Shown here: piece by piece, positions 1-7,953 of the stretch
Position numbering within the stretch: position 1 is the stretch's first letter
Layout: each line of letters starts with the position of its first letter
From: Pinisolibacter aquiterrae
GTDB taxonomy: Bacteria > Pseudomonadota > Alphaproteobacteria > Rhizobiales > Ancalomicrobiaceae
DNA: 64,000 nt
Direction of reading: 5' to 3'
Assembly (NCBI RefSeq): GCF_019160155.1
Contig: NZ_JAFNIH010000025.1
Coordinates: 186,001-250,000 of the forward strand
Program-made: the position numbers and the translations under genes
The notes under the pieces: model-generated
What the model was told of the DNA's origin: nothing
Database searches by the model: none
What the model saw: only the letters and a program-made list of their open reading frames with translations

Positions 1-2
1 TC

Positions 3-626
3 TTCACACGACTGTTCTATGCCGTGATCTTCTTCGGGCTCGGCGTCTGGGCCGCGCCGCATCTGGGCGGCGCCTCGCGCTGGATCGACGAGGGCGTCGC
101 CTCGACCCGTGACGGCGCGGTGGCACTGTGGGCCTGGGCGGAGGAGACCTTCTCGCCCGCCGGCTTCAAGCCGTCGCCACCCGCGCCCGCGCGCGACCCG
201 GCGGCGAAACCGGCGCCAGCCGTGGTCCCGACACCGAGCGCCCCGGCGCCCGTGGTCGCGTCCCCCACCATGCCCGCGAAACCGGCGCCGAGCGCAGCCA
301 CGGTGGCGCCGGCCGAGACCGATGCGCTCGCCGACGCCCGCGCCGCCTATGCGCGCGGTGACGTCGCCGGCGCGATCCGCGCCTACGAGGATCTCCTGGT
401 CGACCGACCGAACGACGCGACCGCCGCCGGCGAATTGGGCAACGTCCTGTGGGCCAACGGCCGGCACGCCGACGCCGCCGCGAGCTATCACCGCGCCGCC
501 GTCGCCCTGATCGCGCAGGGACGCAAGGCGGAGGCAGAGGCGCTCACGGCGCCGATCCGCGCGGGCGATGCCGCCCTCGCCGACGATCTCGTCCGACGTC
601 TCGCCAGGACCCCGGGCACCCCATGA
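3..626 (+). CDS. TPR-containing membrane-anchored protein (5' end outside window)
   Basis: The reading frame is open from base 3, so the true start may lie upstream; the first internal start is a GTG at 24. The N-terminus is hydrophobic and looks like a membrane anchor or signal. A long Pro/Ala-rich linker follows (roughly residues 50-95 from the GTG). The C-terminal part has tetratricopeptide-like helices (DARAAYARGDVAGAIRAYED, then NVLWANGRHADAAASYHRAA). Its stop overlaps the start of the ParA-like gene by 4 nt (ATGA), so the two are translationally coupled. TPR units normally mediate protein-protein contacts; the partner is unknown, but the coupled ParA-like and coiled-coil membrane genes are the obvious candidates. 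No enzymatic motif is seen. Confidence 0.75.
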   Translation, partial: FTRLFYAVIFFGLGVWAAPHLGGASRWIDEGVASTRDGAVALWAWAEETFSPAGFKPSPPAPARDPAAKPAPAVVPTPSAPAPVVASPTMPAKPAPSAATVAPAETDALADARAAYARGDVAGAIRAYEDLLVDRPNDATAAGELGNVLWANGRHADAAASYHRAAVALIAQGRKAEAEALTAPIRAGDAALADDLVRRLARTPGTP

Positions 627-1360
627 GCAAGGCCAAGAAGCCCGGAAAGCGCGCCAAGCGCAAGGCCGCCGCCCTTCCACCCGGCGGCGGCTTCGTCGTG
701 GTCGCCAATCTCAAGGGCGGTTCGGGCAAGAGCACGATCGCCTTCAACCTCGCCGCCTGGCTCGCCCGCCACGGCGCCCGACCGGCGCTGGTCGATCTCG
801 ATCCGCAGAAGACCCTGACCGATCTGGTGGCGGTGCGGCGGGAGATGGAGATCGCGCCGGATCTGCCGATCCCGAGCGACCGTCTCGACGAGGTCCCGGC
901 GCGGACCGGCGCCTGGACCGTCGTCGACGTCGGCGCCGCCGACCGCGACGGCATGGCGGCGGCGATCGCCCGGGCCGATCTGGTGCTGGTGCCGGTCTTG
1001 CCCGGTCAGGCCGACGTCTGGGCGACCGAGCGCCATCTGGAGGCGGTCGACGGCGGTCGCCCCGATCATTGCGCGGTGCGGATGGTCCTCAACCGGGCCG
1101 ATCCCGGCGAGGTCGGTCGCGAGACCCGCGAGGCCCTGGCAGCCCTCACCCTCCTCGCCCGGATGCGGCGATCGACCGCGCTGCTGCCGACCAGCCTGAC
1201 GCGGCGCGTCGCCTTCTGCCGCTCGCTGAGCGAGGGCCGCGCCGTGTTCGAACTCGACGCCGCCTCCAAGGCCAGCGCCGAATTCGAGGCGCTCGCCGGC
1301 GCGATCCTCTCCGACCGCGCCGTCTTCCCCCCGATGTCCCCCCGAGCCGAGGCTTCGTGA
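623..1360 (+). CDS. ParA/MinD-type P-loop ATPase
   Basis: 245 residues. After a Lys/Arg-rich N-terminus of about 28 residues comes the deviant Walker A motif KGGSGKST and then VDLDPQKT, both typical of the ParA/MinD/Soj family. Such proteins are ATP-switched dimers that position plasmids, chromosomes or protein complexes on the nucleoid or membrane. The ATG at 623 was chosen because it overlaps the TPR gene stop in ATGA and directly precedes the basic stretch; the longer open frame upstream has no family similarity. No ParB or parS-like site is nearby. The genes on both sides encode membrane-anchored proteins, which suggests placement of an envelope complex rather than DNA segregation. This role is inferred; the family assignment is secure. 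Confidence 0.85.
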   Translation: MSKAKKPGKRAKRKAAALPPGGGFVVVANLKGGSGKSTIAFNLAAWLARHGARPALVDLDPQKTLTDLVAVRREMEIAPDLPIPSDRLDEVPARTGAWTVVDVGAADRDGMAAAIARADLVLVPVLPGQADVWATERHLEAVDGGRPDHCAVRMVLNRADPGEVGRETREALAALTLLARMRRSTALLPTSLTRRVAFCRSLSEGRAVFELDAASKASAEFEALAGAILSDRAVFPPMSPRAEAS

Positions 1361-1923
1361 TGGAACCACCCCGCAAGCCCGCGCTCGAGAACGACTATCC
1401 GGCGCAGATCTACACCCGCCCCGACTATCGCCCGCCCGAATACGTCGCCTATCTCGACAAGGCGGTCGCCGCCGTCCATTCGCTGAAGCTGATCGTCTTC
1501 GGTCTCATGGCCGGATCGGTGCTGATGGCGATCTACGGCTTCTTCCTGATCTATCAGCTCACCCGCGACAGCCATCGCATGGTCGAGCAGACGGTACGGA
1601 TGGCCGACGAAATGGTGGCGATGCGCGGGTCGATGGAGACGATCGGCGCCAATGTCGACGCGATGCGCGTGGCGATCGGGCGGATGGGCGACAAGATCGC
1701 CGTCATGAACGACAGCGTCGGCGCGATGAACGCCTCGGTCGGCCACATGGCCGGCAGTGTCGGCCTGATCCAGCATTCCACCGCCAACCTCGACCGCAGC
1801 TTCGGCCCGGCGATGGGGGCGATGAACACTTTCATGCCCTTCGGCTGGGGCGGCAACAGCTGGCGCGGCGCCCCACCCTACGCGCCGCCGCCGCCGGCCG
1901 GGTTCGGCCAGCCGCAGCGGTGA
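1360..1923 (+). CDS. single-span membrane protein with heptad-repeat stalk
   Basis: 187 residues. The start ATG at 1360 overlaps the ParA-like stop by one base (TGATG). One clear membrane helix spans about residues 43-66. From about residue 99 to 140 there is a regular seven-residue pattern with Val/Ile at the first and Met at the fourth position (VDAMRVA, IGRMGDK, IAVMNDS, VGAMNAS, VGHMAGS), which predicts a parallel coiled coil. The tail (about 165-187) is rich in Gly and Pro and looks disordered. Similar proteins are sometimes automatically labelled as translation-factor-like, which the sequence does not support. It is probably the membrane or oligomerisation partner of the ParA-like ATPase; function unknown. 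Confidence 0.75.
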   Translation: MEPPRKPALENDYPAQIYTRPDYRPPEYVAYLDKAVAAVHSLKLIVFGLMAGSVLMAIYGFFLIYQLTRDSHRMVEQTVRMADEMVAMRGSMETIGANVDAMRVAIGRMGDKIAVMNDSVGAMNASVGHMAGSVGLIQHSTANLDRSFGPAMGAMNTFMPFGWGGNSWRGAPPYAPPPPAGFGQPQR

Positions 1924-1930
1924 GCCCTGA

Positions 1931-2302
1931 TCAACGGTGGCAGGTGGTGTAGGCCTCGGTGGTGGCGGCGTACCAGCCGTCCGGCACCTGACGGGTCTCC
2001 TCGACCTTGGCGATCTCCTCGTCCTGGGCCGGCTTGATCGCCTTGGTGGAGGCGCACTGGCAGGCGTCGACGATCTTCTGCTGTTTGGCGGAACGAGCGT
2101 CGGGCTTGGCGCCCTTGGCGGCGTCCGGCTCTTCCTTGGCCGATTCCTGATAGACGCAGGCATCGAGCAGGACGCGGCGGACCAACTCGCGCGAGACCTT
2201 GGCCTGCGGAATCGATTCCGCGGCGAGGGCGGGACCGACCGCCGTCGCCAGCGCGAGAACGGCGAGAGAAGCGGCGCGGAGGGATGCGACGGCGCGAACC
2301 AT
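1931..2302 (-). CDS. small secreted cysteine-containing protein, unknown function
   Basis: 123 residues. The N-terminus is a standard Sec signal peptide (VRAVASLRAASLAVLALATA core, cleavage expected after ALA at about residue 28). The mature part is Lys/Glu/Ala-rich and has four cysteines at 49, 81, 83 and 121, which could form disulfides in the periplasm. The start is the ATG at 2302, preceded by a GGAG-type ribosome site; the longer open frame to 2944 lies inside the neighbouring oxidoreductase in another frame and is spurious. It converges with the ParA-linked operon (7 nt apart). I do not recognise a family. Confidence 0.7.
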   Translation of the reverse strand: MVRAVASLRAASLAVLALATAVGPALAAESIPQAKVSRELVRRVLLDACVYQESAKEEPDAAKGAKPDARSAKQQKIVDACQCASTKAIKPAQDEEIAKVEETRQVPDGWYAATTEAYTTCHR

Positions 2303-2393
2303 GGAGGTGTCTCCGAGGAAAGGGAGAATCCTGCGACGAAAGCCGTCGAGGTCTTCGGGAATTCGCTTCGGATAGCCCGTCCCTCGCCGCCCC

Positions 2394-4511
2394 TCAAGTG
2401 CAGACGGGTGACACGTCGACAGGATTCCACCGCTCGACGCGAACCCGGGTGTCGTGGAAGGCCACGCCACCATAGGGCGCGGGCTGATCGTCGCCGGTGA
2501 GCGTGTTGATGCCGCGCCCGTCGGGATGGGCGGAGTTCGGATGGATCCCCTCGACCACCACCACGCCCGGGAGCAGGCCCGGGAAGGCCTCGGCGAGGAG
2601 CCGCACCGCGCCGCGCGCGTTGACGAGCCGCACCGGATCGCCGTCGGCGAGGCCGAGACGGGCGAGATCGTCCGGATGCACCTTGGCGCGCGGCCCCTTC
2701 TCCCGCGCCTGCGAGGTCGCGGTCTCGGTGAAGCTCGAGTTGAGGAAATTGCGAGCCGGCGGCGTGACCAAGCGGAACGGATGGTCGGCGTCCACCGCCT
2801 CCAACACGTCCCATTGGTCGGGCAGGCGCGGCATCGACCGCCACGGCCCCATCGGCCCGTCGTTCTCGGCGGCGACGCTCGTCCAGTCCGGGGCGAAGCG
2901 GAAGCGCCCGTCCGCATAGCCGAAGCCATCGAGGAAATGGGCATGTTCGAACGGCGGCTGGCAATCGACCAGCGGCCGGTCCTTCAGATCCTCGAAGGTG
3001 CCGTAACCGCCCCGGCGCAGCATCCAGTCGACGTGCTCACGCGCGCTCATCTCGAAGCCGGGATGAGAGACGCCGAGCCTCTTCGCCAGATCGCAGATCA
3101 CCCGGTGATTCTCCCGCGCCTCGCCCGGCGGCTCGATCAGTTTCGGCCCGACCAGGAGATACTGGTTGCCACCGCCGCGATAGAGATCGTCGTGCTCGAG
3201 GAAGGTCGTCGCCGGCAGCACCACGTCGGCCATCTTCGCCGTGTCGGTCATGAACTGCTCGTGGACGGCGACGAAGAGATCCTCTCGCGCGAAGCCGGCC
3301 CGGACCTTCTCCTGATCCGGGGCGACCGACATCGGATTCGTGTTCTGGATCAACATCGCCGTGACCGGCGGCCCGCCCTTCAGCGCCGTCGCGTCGCCGG
3401 TGAGAATCGCGCCGATCCGGCTCTGGTCGAGCCGGCGCACGCTCGGATCGCGCAGATCGCGCCCCTCCACCAGCGATTTGTCGATCCGAAAGATCGCGCC
3501 GTTGTTGTGGAAGGCGCCGCCGCCCTCGTGGCGCCAAGAACCGGCGACGACCGGAATGCAGCTCGCCGCATGCATCGCCACCGTCCCGTTCCGCTGGCGC
3601 GAGAAGCCGTAGCCGAGGCGGAAGAAGGTCTTCGGCGTGGTGCCGATCGCCCGCGCGAAGGCCTCGATCTCGCCGACCGAGACGCCGCAGATCGCCGACG
3701 CCCACTCCGGCGTCCGCTCGGCGAGATGGGCCTCGAGCTCGGCCGGCACGTCGGTGTAACGCTCGAGATAGGGCCGGTCGGCCCAGCCCTCGCGGAAGAG
3801 CACGTGCATCACTGCGCAGGCGAGCGCCGCGTCGGTGCCGGGGCGCACGACGAGCGCGATGTCCGCCTGTTCCATGGTCGGGGTGCGGTAGACGTCGACG
3901 ACGGCGATGCGCGCGCCGCGTTCCTTGCGGGCGCGGGTCGCGTGGGTCATGACGTTGACCTGGGTCGCGACCGCATTGGTGCCCCAGATCACCACGAGAT
4001 CCGACTTCGCCATCTCGCGCGGATCGGCGCCGGTCAGGCGGCCGTGACCGGCGATCCAGCCGGGCCAGGCGAGCGCGGTGCAGATCGTGCCGTATTCCTC
4101 GGAATATTTCTTGGCGTGACGCAGCCGGTTGATGCCGTCGCGCTGCACTTGCCCCATCGTGCCGGCGTAGTAATAGGGCCAGACGCTCTCGGGCCCGTGC
4201 GCGGCCTCCGCCTTCAGGAATTCGGCCGCGATCCGGTCGAGCGCCTCGTCCCAGGAGATCTCGCGGAACTGCCCGGAGCCCTTGGGGCCGGTGCGCAGAA
4301 GCGGCTTCGTCAGCCGGTTCGGCGAATGGACACGTTCGGCATAGCGCGCGACCTTGGCGCAGATCACGCCGGCCGTATAGCTGTTCTCGGTCGAGCCGCG
4401 CACCCGCCCGATGGTGCGCTCGTCGAGGAGCTCCACCTCGAGGCTGCAGGTCGACGGACAATCGTGCGGACAGGTGGTGCGCGCGGTGCGGACGGGGACG
4501 ATCTGATTCAT
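2394..4511 (-). CDS. molybdopterin-dependent oxidoreductase (DMSO reductase superfamily)
   Basis: 705 residues. The N-terminus has a [4Fe-4S] site, Cys14-x3-Cys18-x3-Cys22-x28-Cys51, followed by Lys53, which is typical of formate dehydrogenase/anaerobic oxidoreductase large subunits. The molybdopterin-binding fold follows (VIWGTNAVATQ; VVLPATTFLEHDD; NPMSVAPDQEK), and the C-terminal molydop-binding domain carries VHPDDLARLGLADGD. There is no twin-arginine signal, so the enzyme should be cytoplasmic. The molybdenum ligand is uncertain: Cys in YGTICTALAWPGW lies in the expected region. Electron-transfer subunits and molybdopterin-guanine dinucleotide genes are absent around it, so it probably works alone or with a general partner. 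The substrate cannot be named. Family assignment is sure. Confidence 0.9.
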   Translation of the reverse strand: MNQIVPVRTARTTCPHDCPSTCSLEVELLDERTIGRVRGSTENSYTAGVICAKVARYAERVHSPNRLTKPLLRTGPKGSGQFREISWDEALDRIAAEFLKAEAAHGPESVWPYYYAGTMGQVQRDGINRLRHAKKYSEEYGTICTALAWPGWIAGHGRLTGADPREMAKSDLVVIWGTNAVATQVNVMTHATRARKERGARIAVVDVYRTPTMEQADIALVVRPGTDAALACAVMHVLFREGWADRPYLERYTDVPAELEAHLAERTPEWASAICGVSVGEIEAFARAIGTTPKTFFRLGYGFSRQRNGTVAMHAASCIPVVAGSWRHEGGGAFHNNGAIFRIDKSLVEGRDLRDPSVRRLDQSRIGAILTGDATALKGGPPVTAMLIQNTNPMSVAPDQEKVRAGFAREDLFVAVHEQFMTDTAKMADVVLPATTFLEHDDLYRGGGNQYLLVGPKLIEPPGEARENHRVICDLAKRLGVSHPGFEMSAREHVDWMLRRGGYGTFEDLKDRPLVDCQPPFEHAHFLDGFGYADGRFRFAPDWTSVAAENDGPMGPWRSMPRLPDQWDVLEAVDADHPFRLVTPPARNFLNSSFTETATSQAREKGPRAKVHPDDLARLGLADGDPVRLVNARGAVRLLAEAFPGLLPGVVVVEGIHPNSAHPDGRGINTLTGDDQPAPYGGVAFHDTRVRVERWNPVDVSPVCT

Positions 4512-4618
4512 GCGGACCCTCGCGAGACGAAGGCGCGCACTATCGCAGCTTCGTCTCGCTCCAGGGAGGCCGCCGACGATGAATTTCGGCGACCCGATCG
4601 ATCAATCCCGTCGATCGG

Positions 4619-4891
4619 TCACACCGCGCCGGAGAATTTCGGCAGGAACGGGATGTCGTCGAGGCCGATCCCGGAATGCATCAGCGCCCAAAAGAGCGCG
4701 AAGACGATGCCGGCGAGCACCGTCGTGAGCCCGGCCTTGAGGAGCAACTCCGGCTGCGCCGGCGCCGAGGCGGGCGTGCCCGGCACGACCTCTCCCGCCT
4801 CGCCCTGCGTGCGCACCTTCAACGGCAGAACCGCGAAGAGGACGATCCACCAGATCACGAAATAGATGGCGACGGCCGTCCCGATCCGCAT
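4619..4891 (-). CDS. DUF1467 family small membrane protein
   Basis: 90 residues with two predicted membrane helices (about 5-23 and 52-72), separated by a polar segment that contains PLKVRTQGEAGEVVPGTPAS, the hallmark of DUF1467. In Hyphomicrobiales this gene usually sits after the methylmalonyl-CoA epimerase gene at the end of the nuo-birA-rnj run, exactly as here. Its function is unknown. The start ATG at 4891 is followed directly by the hydrophobic segment. It lies about 90 nt after mce and is probably the last gene of the operon. Confidence 0.88.
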   Translation of the reverse strand: MRIGTAVAIYFVIWWIVLFAVLPLKVRTQGEAGEVVPGTPASAPAQPELLLKAGLTTVLAGIVFALFWALMHSGIGLDDIPFLPKFSGAV

Positions 4892-4979
4892 GGTCCCTCC
4901 CCTCGGGTCTCGCCCGCGACGATACGACGAAGCCGCCGCCCGGTCGAGCCGGCGGCGGCCGCGCGCGAGGGAAACGCGA

Positions 4980-5384
4980 TCAGACCTGCTCGATCTCGAC
5001 CAGGGTGCCGCAGAAGTCTTTCGGGTGGAGGAACAGCACCGGCTTTCCGTGCGCGCCGATCTTCGGCTCGCCGTTGCCGAGGACGCGGGCGCCTTGCGCC
5101 TTCAGCTTGTCGCGGGCGGCGATGATGTCCTCGACCTCGTAGCAGACGTGATGGATCGCGCCGCCCGGGTTCTTCTCGACGAAATTGGCGATCGAGGAGG
5201 CCTCGCCGAGCGGCTCCAGCAGCTCGATCTTGGTGTTGGGGAGTTGCACGAAGACGACGGTGACGCCGTGCGCCGGCTGCGGCAGCGGTTCCGACACCTC
5301 GGCGCCGAGGACGTCGCGATAGACCGCGGTCGCCGCCGCCAGATCCTTCACCGCGATCGCCACGTGATTGAGCCGTCCGATCAT
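4980..5384 (-). CDS. mce: methylmalonyl-CoA epimerase
   Basis: 134 residues, the usual length of the family. It is a vicinal-oxygen-chelate (glyoxalase-like) protein: the N-terminal LNHVAIAVKDL carries the first metal-binding His, HHVCYEVEDI the second, and GTLVEIEQV at the end the metal-binding Glu. It interconverts the (S) and (R) forms of methylmalonyl-CoA in propionyl-CoA catabolism. The start ATG at 5384 is preceded by GGAGAAGACGAG. Its position between rnj and the DUF1467 gene is conserved in Hyphomicrobiales; the mutase genes are not in the window. Confidence 0.93.
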   Translation of the reverse strand: MIGRLNHVAIAVKDLAAATAVYRDVLGAEVSEPLPQPAHGVTVVFVQLPNTKIELLEPLGEASSIANFVEKNPGGAIHHVCYEVEDIIAARDKLKAQGARVLGNGEPKIGAHGKPVLFLHPKDFCGTLVEIEQV

Positions 5385-5470
5385 CTCGTCTTCTCCATCT
5401 CAGTCAGTCGTTTCGATCCTGCATTAGACGCCCGCCGCGCGCGCGTCCATGCCGCTTTCGGCGATCGGTC

Positions 5471-7153
5471 TCAGACGACCGTGACCGTCACCTCGACGAT
5501 CGGCTTCTTGCCCCAGCGCTCGTTGACGGCGCCGCGCACCGCGCGCTTGACCGCGTCGGCGACGACGGCGGTATCCTTGCGCTTCGGCCGCGGCAGCCCG
5601 TCGAGCGTGGCGGAGGCGGCGACCTCGACGGTGTCGCGGAAGAGCTTGCCGCGCGCGTCCTCCTCGGGAATGCCGATCAGCACGATCGCCGGGTCCGCCA
5701 GCGCCGTGCCCTTGGCATCGATCACCAGCGCCACCGTGATCACGCCGGCGAAGGAGGCCTTGCGGCGAGCCGAGGCGCCGGACTTGTCCGGCGTGGTCAG
5801 GATCGAGCCGTCGCGGAAGAGCCGGCCGGTGAAGACCTCGTCGACCTCGGCGACCGGCCCCGGCGCCAGCCGCAGCATGCGCCCGTTGAGCGCATGGCCG
5901 ATCTCGGGCACCCCGAGCGAGCGGGCGAAATCGGCATGGACGGCGAGATGCAGCGCCTCGCCGTGGACCGGCACCGAAACCTGCGGCCGCACCGCCTCGT
6001 AGAGCATCCGCATCTCGCCGCGCCGGGGATGGCCGGAGACGTGGACGAGGCCGTCGCGATCGGTGACGATCTTGACGCCCTTGGCGGCGAGCGCGTTCAT
6101 GATCGCGTTGACGGACTTCTCGTTGCCGGGAATCGTCCGCGAGGAGAAGATCATCATGTCGCCCGGCGACATCGCCACATGGCGGTGATCCCCGGCGGCG
6201 ATGCGGGCGAGCGCCGCCCGGCTCTCGCCCTGCGACCCGGTCAGGAGCGCCACCACCTTGTCGCGCGGCAGCCAGCCATAGGCCTGATCGTCGAGAAACT
6301 CCGGCAAGCCGTCGAGAAGCCCGCATTCGCGCGCGACGTCGATCGCCCGACGCATCGCCCGCCCCATCACCACGACGTTGCGGTCGGCCTTCTGCGCGGC
6401 TTCCGCGATCGCGCGGATGCGGCCGATGTTCGAGGCGAAGGTCGTCACCCCGACGCGGGCCGGCGCCTTGGCGATGATTTCGGCGAGAGACTCGGCGACG
6501 TCCCGCTCCGAAGGGCTCGACCCGTCGCGCAGCACGTTGGTGGAATCGTTGACGAGCGCCCGCACGCCCTCGTCGCCGAGGGCGCGGAAACGGTCGAAAT
6601 CCGTCGCCCAGCCGGTGACCGGGGTCGGATCGACCTTCCAGTCGCCGGTGTGGATGACGCAGCCGAGCGACGTGCGGATCGCGAGGCTCACCGCCTCGGG
6701 AATCGAATGGGCGACCGAGATCGCCTCCACCTCGAAATCGCCGATCGTCAGGCGGTCACCGGCGGTGAAGCGCGTGACCGGGATCTGGCGCGCGCCGGGC
6801 TCGGCGGCGGCCTTCGCCTCGAGCAGGCCGGCGGCGAAGGGCGTCATGTAGAGCGGCGCCTCGAGGCGCGGCCACAGCTCAAGCAGCGCGCCGAAGTGAT
6901 CCTCGTGCGCATGGGTGATGACGATGCCGGCGAGGCTCTTCCGCTCCTCCTCGATGAAGCGAATGTCCGGGAAGATCAGATCGACGCCGGGTTCGTCGAA
7001 TTCGGAGGCGAAGGTGATGCCGCAGTCGACCATCAGCCAGCGGCGATCGTCCTCCGGACCGAAACCGTAGAGCGCGAGATTCATCCCGATCTCGCCGACG
7101 CCGCCGAGCGGCAGGAACACCAATTCGTCACCCTTGCTGGGTCGCTTTCGCAT
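5471..7153 (-). CDS. rnj: ribonuclease J
   Basis: 560 residues. It is a metallo-beta-lactamase-fold nuclease with the zinc motif HAHEDH (His81, His83, Asp85, His86), followed by the beta-CASP region (VNDSTNVLR; TGSQGESRAAL; SSRTIPGNE; HVSGHPRRGEM) and a C-terminal domain that usually supports dimerisation. RNase J has endo- and 5'-3' exonuclease activity and takes part in rRNA maturation and mRNA decay in alphaproteobacteria. An in-frame GTG at 7159 overlaps the birA stop, but the ATG at 7153 is preferred because GAGGAG sits 5 nt upstream of it. Tight linkage to birA is conserved. Confidence 0.95.
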   Translation of the reverse strand: MRKRPSKGDELVFLPLGGVGEIGMNLALYGFGPEDDRRWLMVDCGITFASEFDEPGVDLIFPDIRFIEEERKSLAGIVITHAHEDHFGALLELWPRLEAPLYMTPFAAGLLEAKAAAEPGARQIPVTRFTAGDRLTIGDFEVEAISVAHSIPEAVSLAIRTSLGCVIHTGDWKVDPTPVTGWATDFDRFRALGDEGVRALVNDSTNVLRDGSSPSERDVAESLAEIIAKAPARVGVTTFASNIGRIRAIAEAAQKADRNVVVMGRAMRRAIDVARECGLLDGLPEFLDDQAYGWLPRDKVVALLTGSQGESRAALARIAAGDHRHVAMSPGDMMIFSSRTIPGNEKSVNAIMNALAAKGVKIVTDRDGLVHVSGHPRRGEMRMLYEAVRPQVSVPVHGEALHLAVHADFARSLGVPEIGHALNGRMLRLAPGPVAEVDEVFTGRLFRDGSILTTPDKSGASARRKASFAGVITVALVIDAKGTALADPAIVLIGIPEEDARGKLFRDTVEVAASATLDGLPRPKRKDTAVVADAVKRAVRGAVNERWGKKPIVEVTVTVV

Positions 7154-7155
7154 CG

Positions 7156-7953
7156 TCACTCCTCGGACGTCCGTCCGGAATCGGGGAAGAACACGTCGCC
7201 CGCGGAAATCTTACGCCGGCTCCCGTCGGCGCGGGCGAGAATCAGATGGCCGGCCTCGTCGATCGCCTCGAAGAGCCCCTCGTCCTCGCCGTCGACGAGC
7301 CGCACCCGGATCGGCTCACCGAGCCGGACCGCGCGCTCGAGCCAGGCCGCCCGGATCGCCGCGAAGCCCCGCCCCTCGTCCCACTCGGCCAACCGCGCGG
7401 CGAACGCGGCGACGAGATCGTCGAGGAGCAATTCCGGCGGCATGTCGATCCCCTCCGCGAGGAGGCTCGTCGCCGGCGTCTCGGTGCCGAAGGGATAGTG
7501 GCGGCAGTTGATGCCGATACCGACCGCGACGGCGGTGCGCCCCGCCTCGGTGCGCGTCGTCTCGAGCAGGATACCGGCGAGCTTGCGCCCCGACAGCATC
7601 AGGTCGTTCGGCCACTTGATCCCCGGCGCGCGGCGACCGCTCGCCCGCGCGACCGCGTCGGCGGCGGCGAGCACCGAGACGAAGGGCAATTCGGGGAGAT
7701 GAAACGGCGCGCAGGGGTCGATCAGCAGCGCCGAGGCGTAGAGATTGCCCGGCTCCGAGGTCCAGCTGCGACCGCGCCGGGCGCGCCCGCCGTCCTGCCG
7801 CTCGGAAACGACCCAGACCCGGCCGGGATCCCCGGCACGGGCCAGATCGAGCACGTCGACGTTGGTCGAAGCGGTGGCGATCTTGCGCAGCACCCGCCAC
7901 GGCGCGCCCTCGGCGGGGACGGGCCGCCCCCGGCCGAGACGGGTCTCGATCAT
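7156..7953 (-). CDS. birA: biotin--[acetyl-CoA-carboxylase] ligase, catalytic-only type
   Basis: 265 residues. The biotinyl-AMP loop GRARRGRSW and the KWPNDL motif identify the BPL/LplA catalytic domain, and a C-terminal SH3-like domain follows. The enzyme attaches biotin to the carrier domain of acetyl-CoA and propionyl-CoA carboxylases. There is no N-terminal winged helix, so unlike E. coli BirA it cannot act as the biotin operon repressor. The start ATG at 7953 overlaps the nuoN stop (ATGA), showing translational coupling. The propionyl-CoA link to mce two genes downstream may be functional, though the cluster is mainly a conserved gene order. Confidence 0.93.
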   Translation of the reverse strand: MIETRLGRGRPVPAEGAPWRVLRKIATASTNVDVLDLARAGDPGRVWVVSERQDGGRARRGRSWTSEPGNLYASALLIDPCAPFHLPELPFVSVLAAADAVARASGRRAPGIKWPNDLMLSGRKLAGILLETTRTEAGRTAVAVGIGINCRHYPFGTETPATSLLAEGIDMPPELLLDDLVAAFAARLAEWDEGRGFAAIRAAWLERAVRLGEPIRVRLVDGEDEGLFEAIDEAGHLILARADGSRRKISAGDVFFPDSGRTSEE

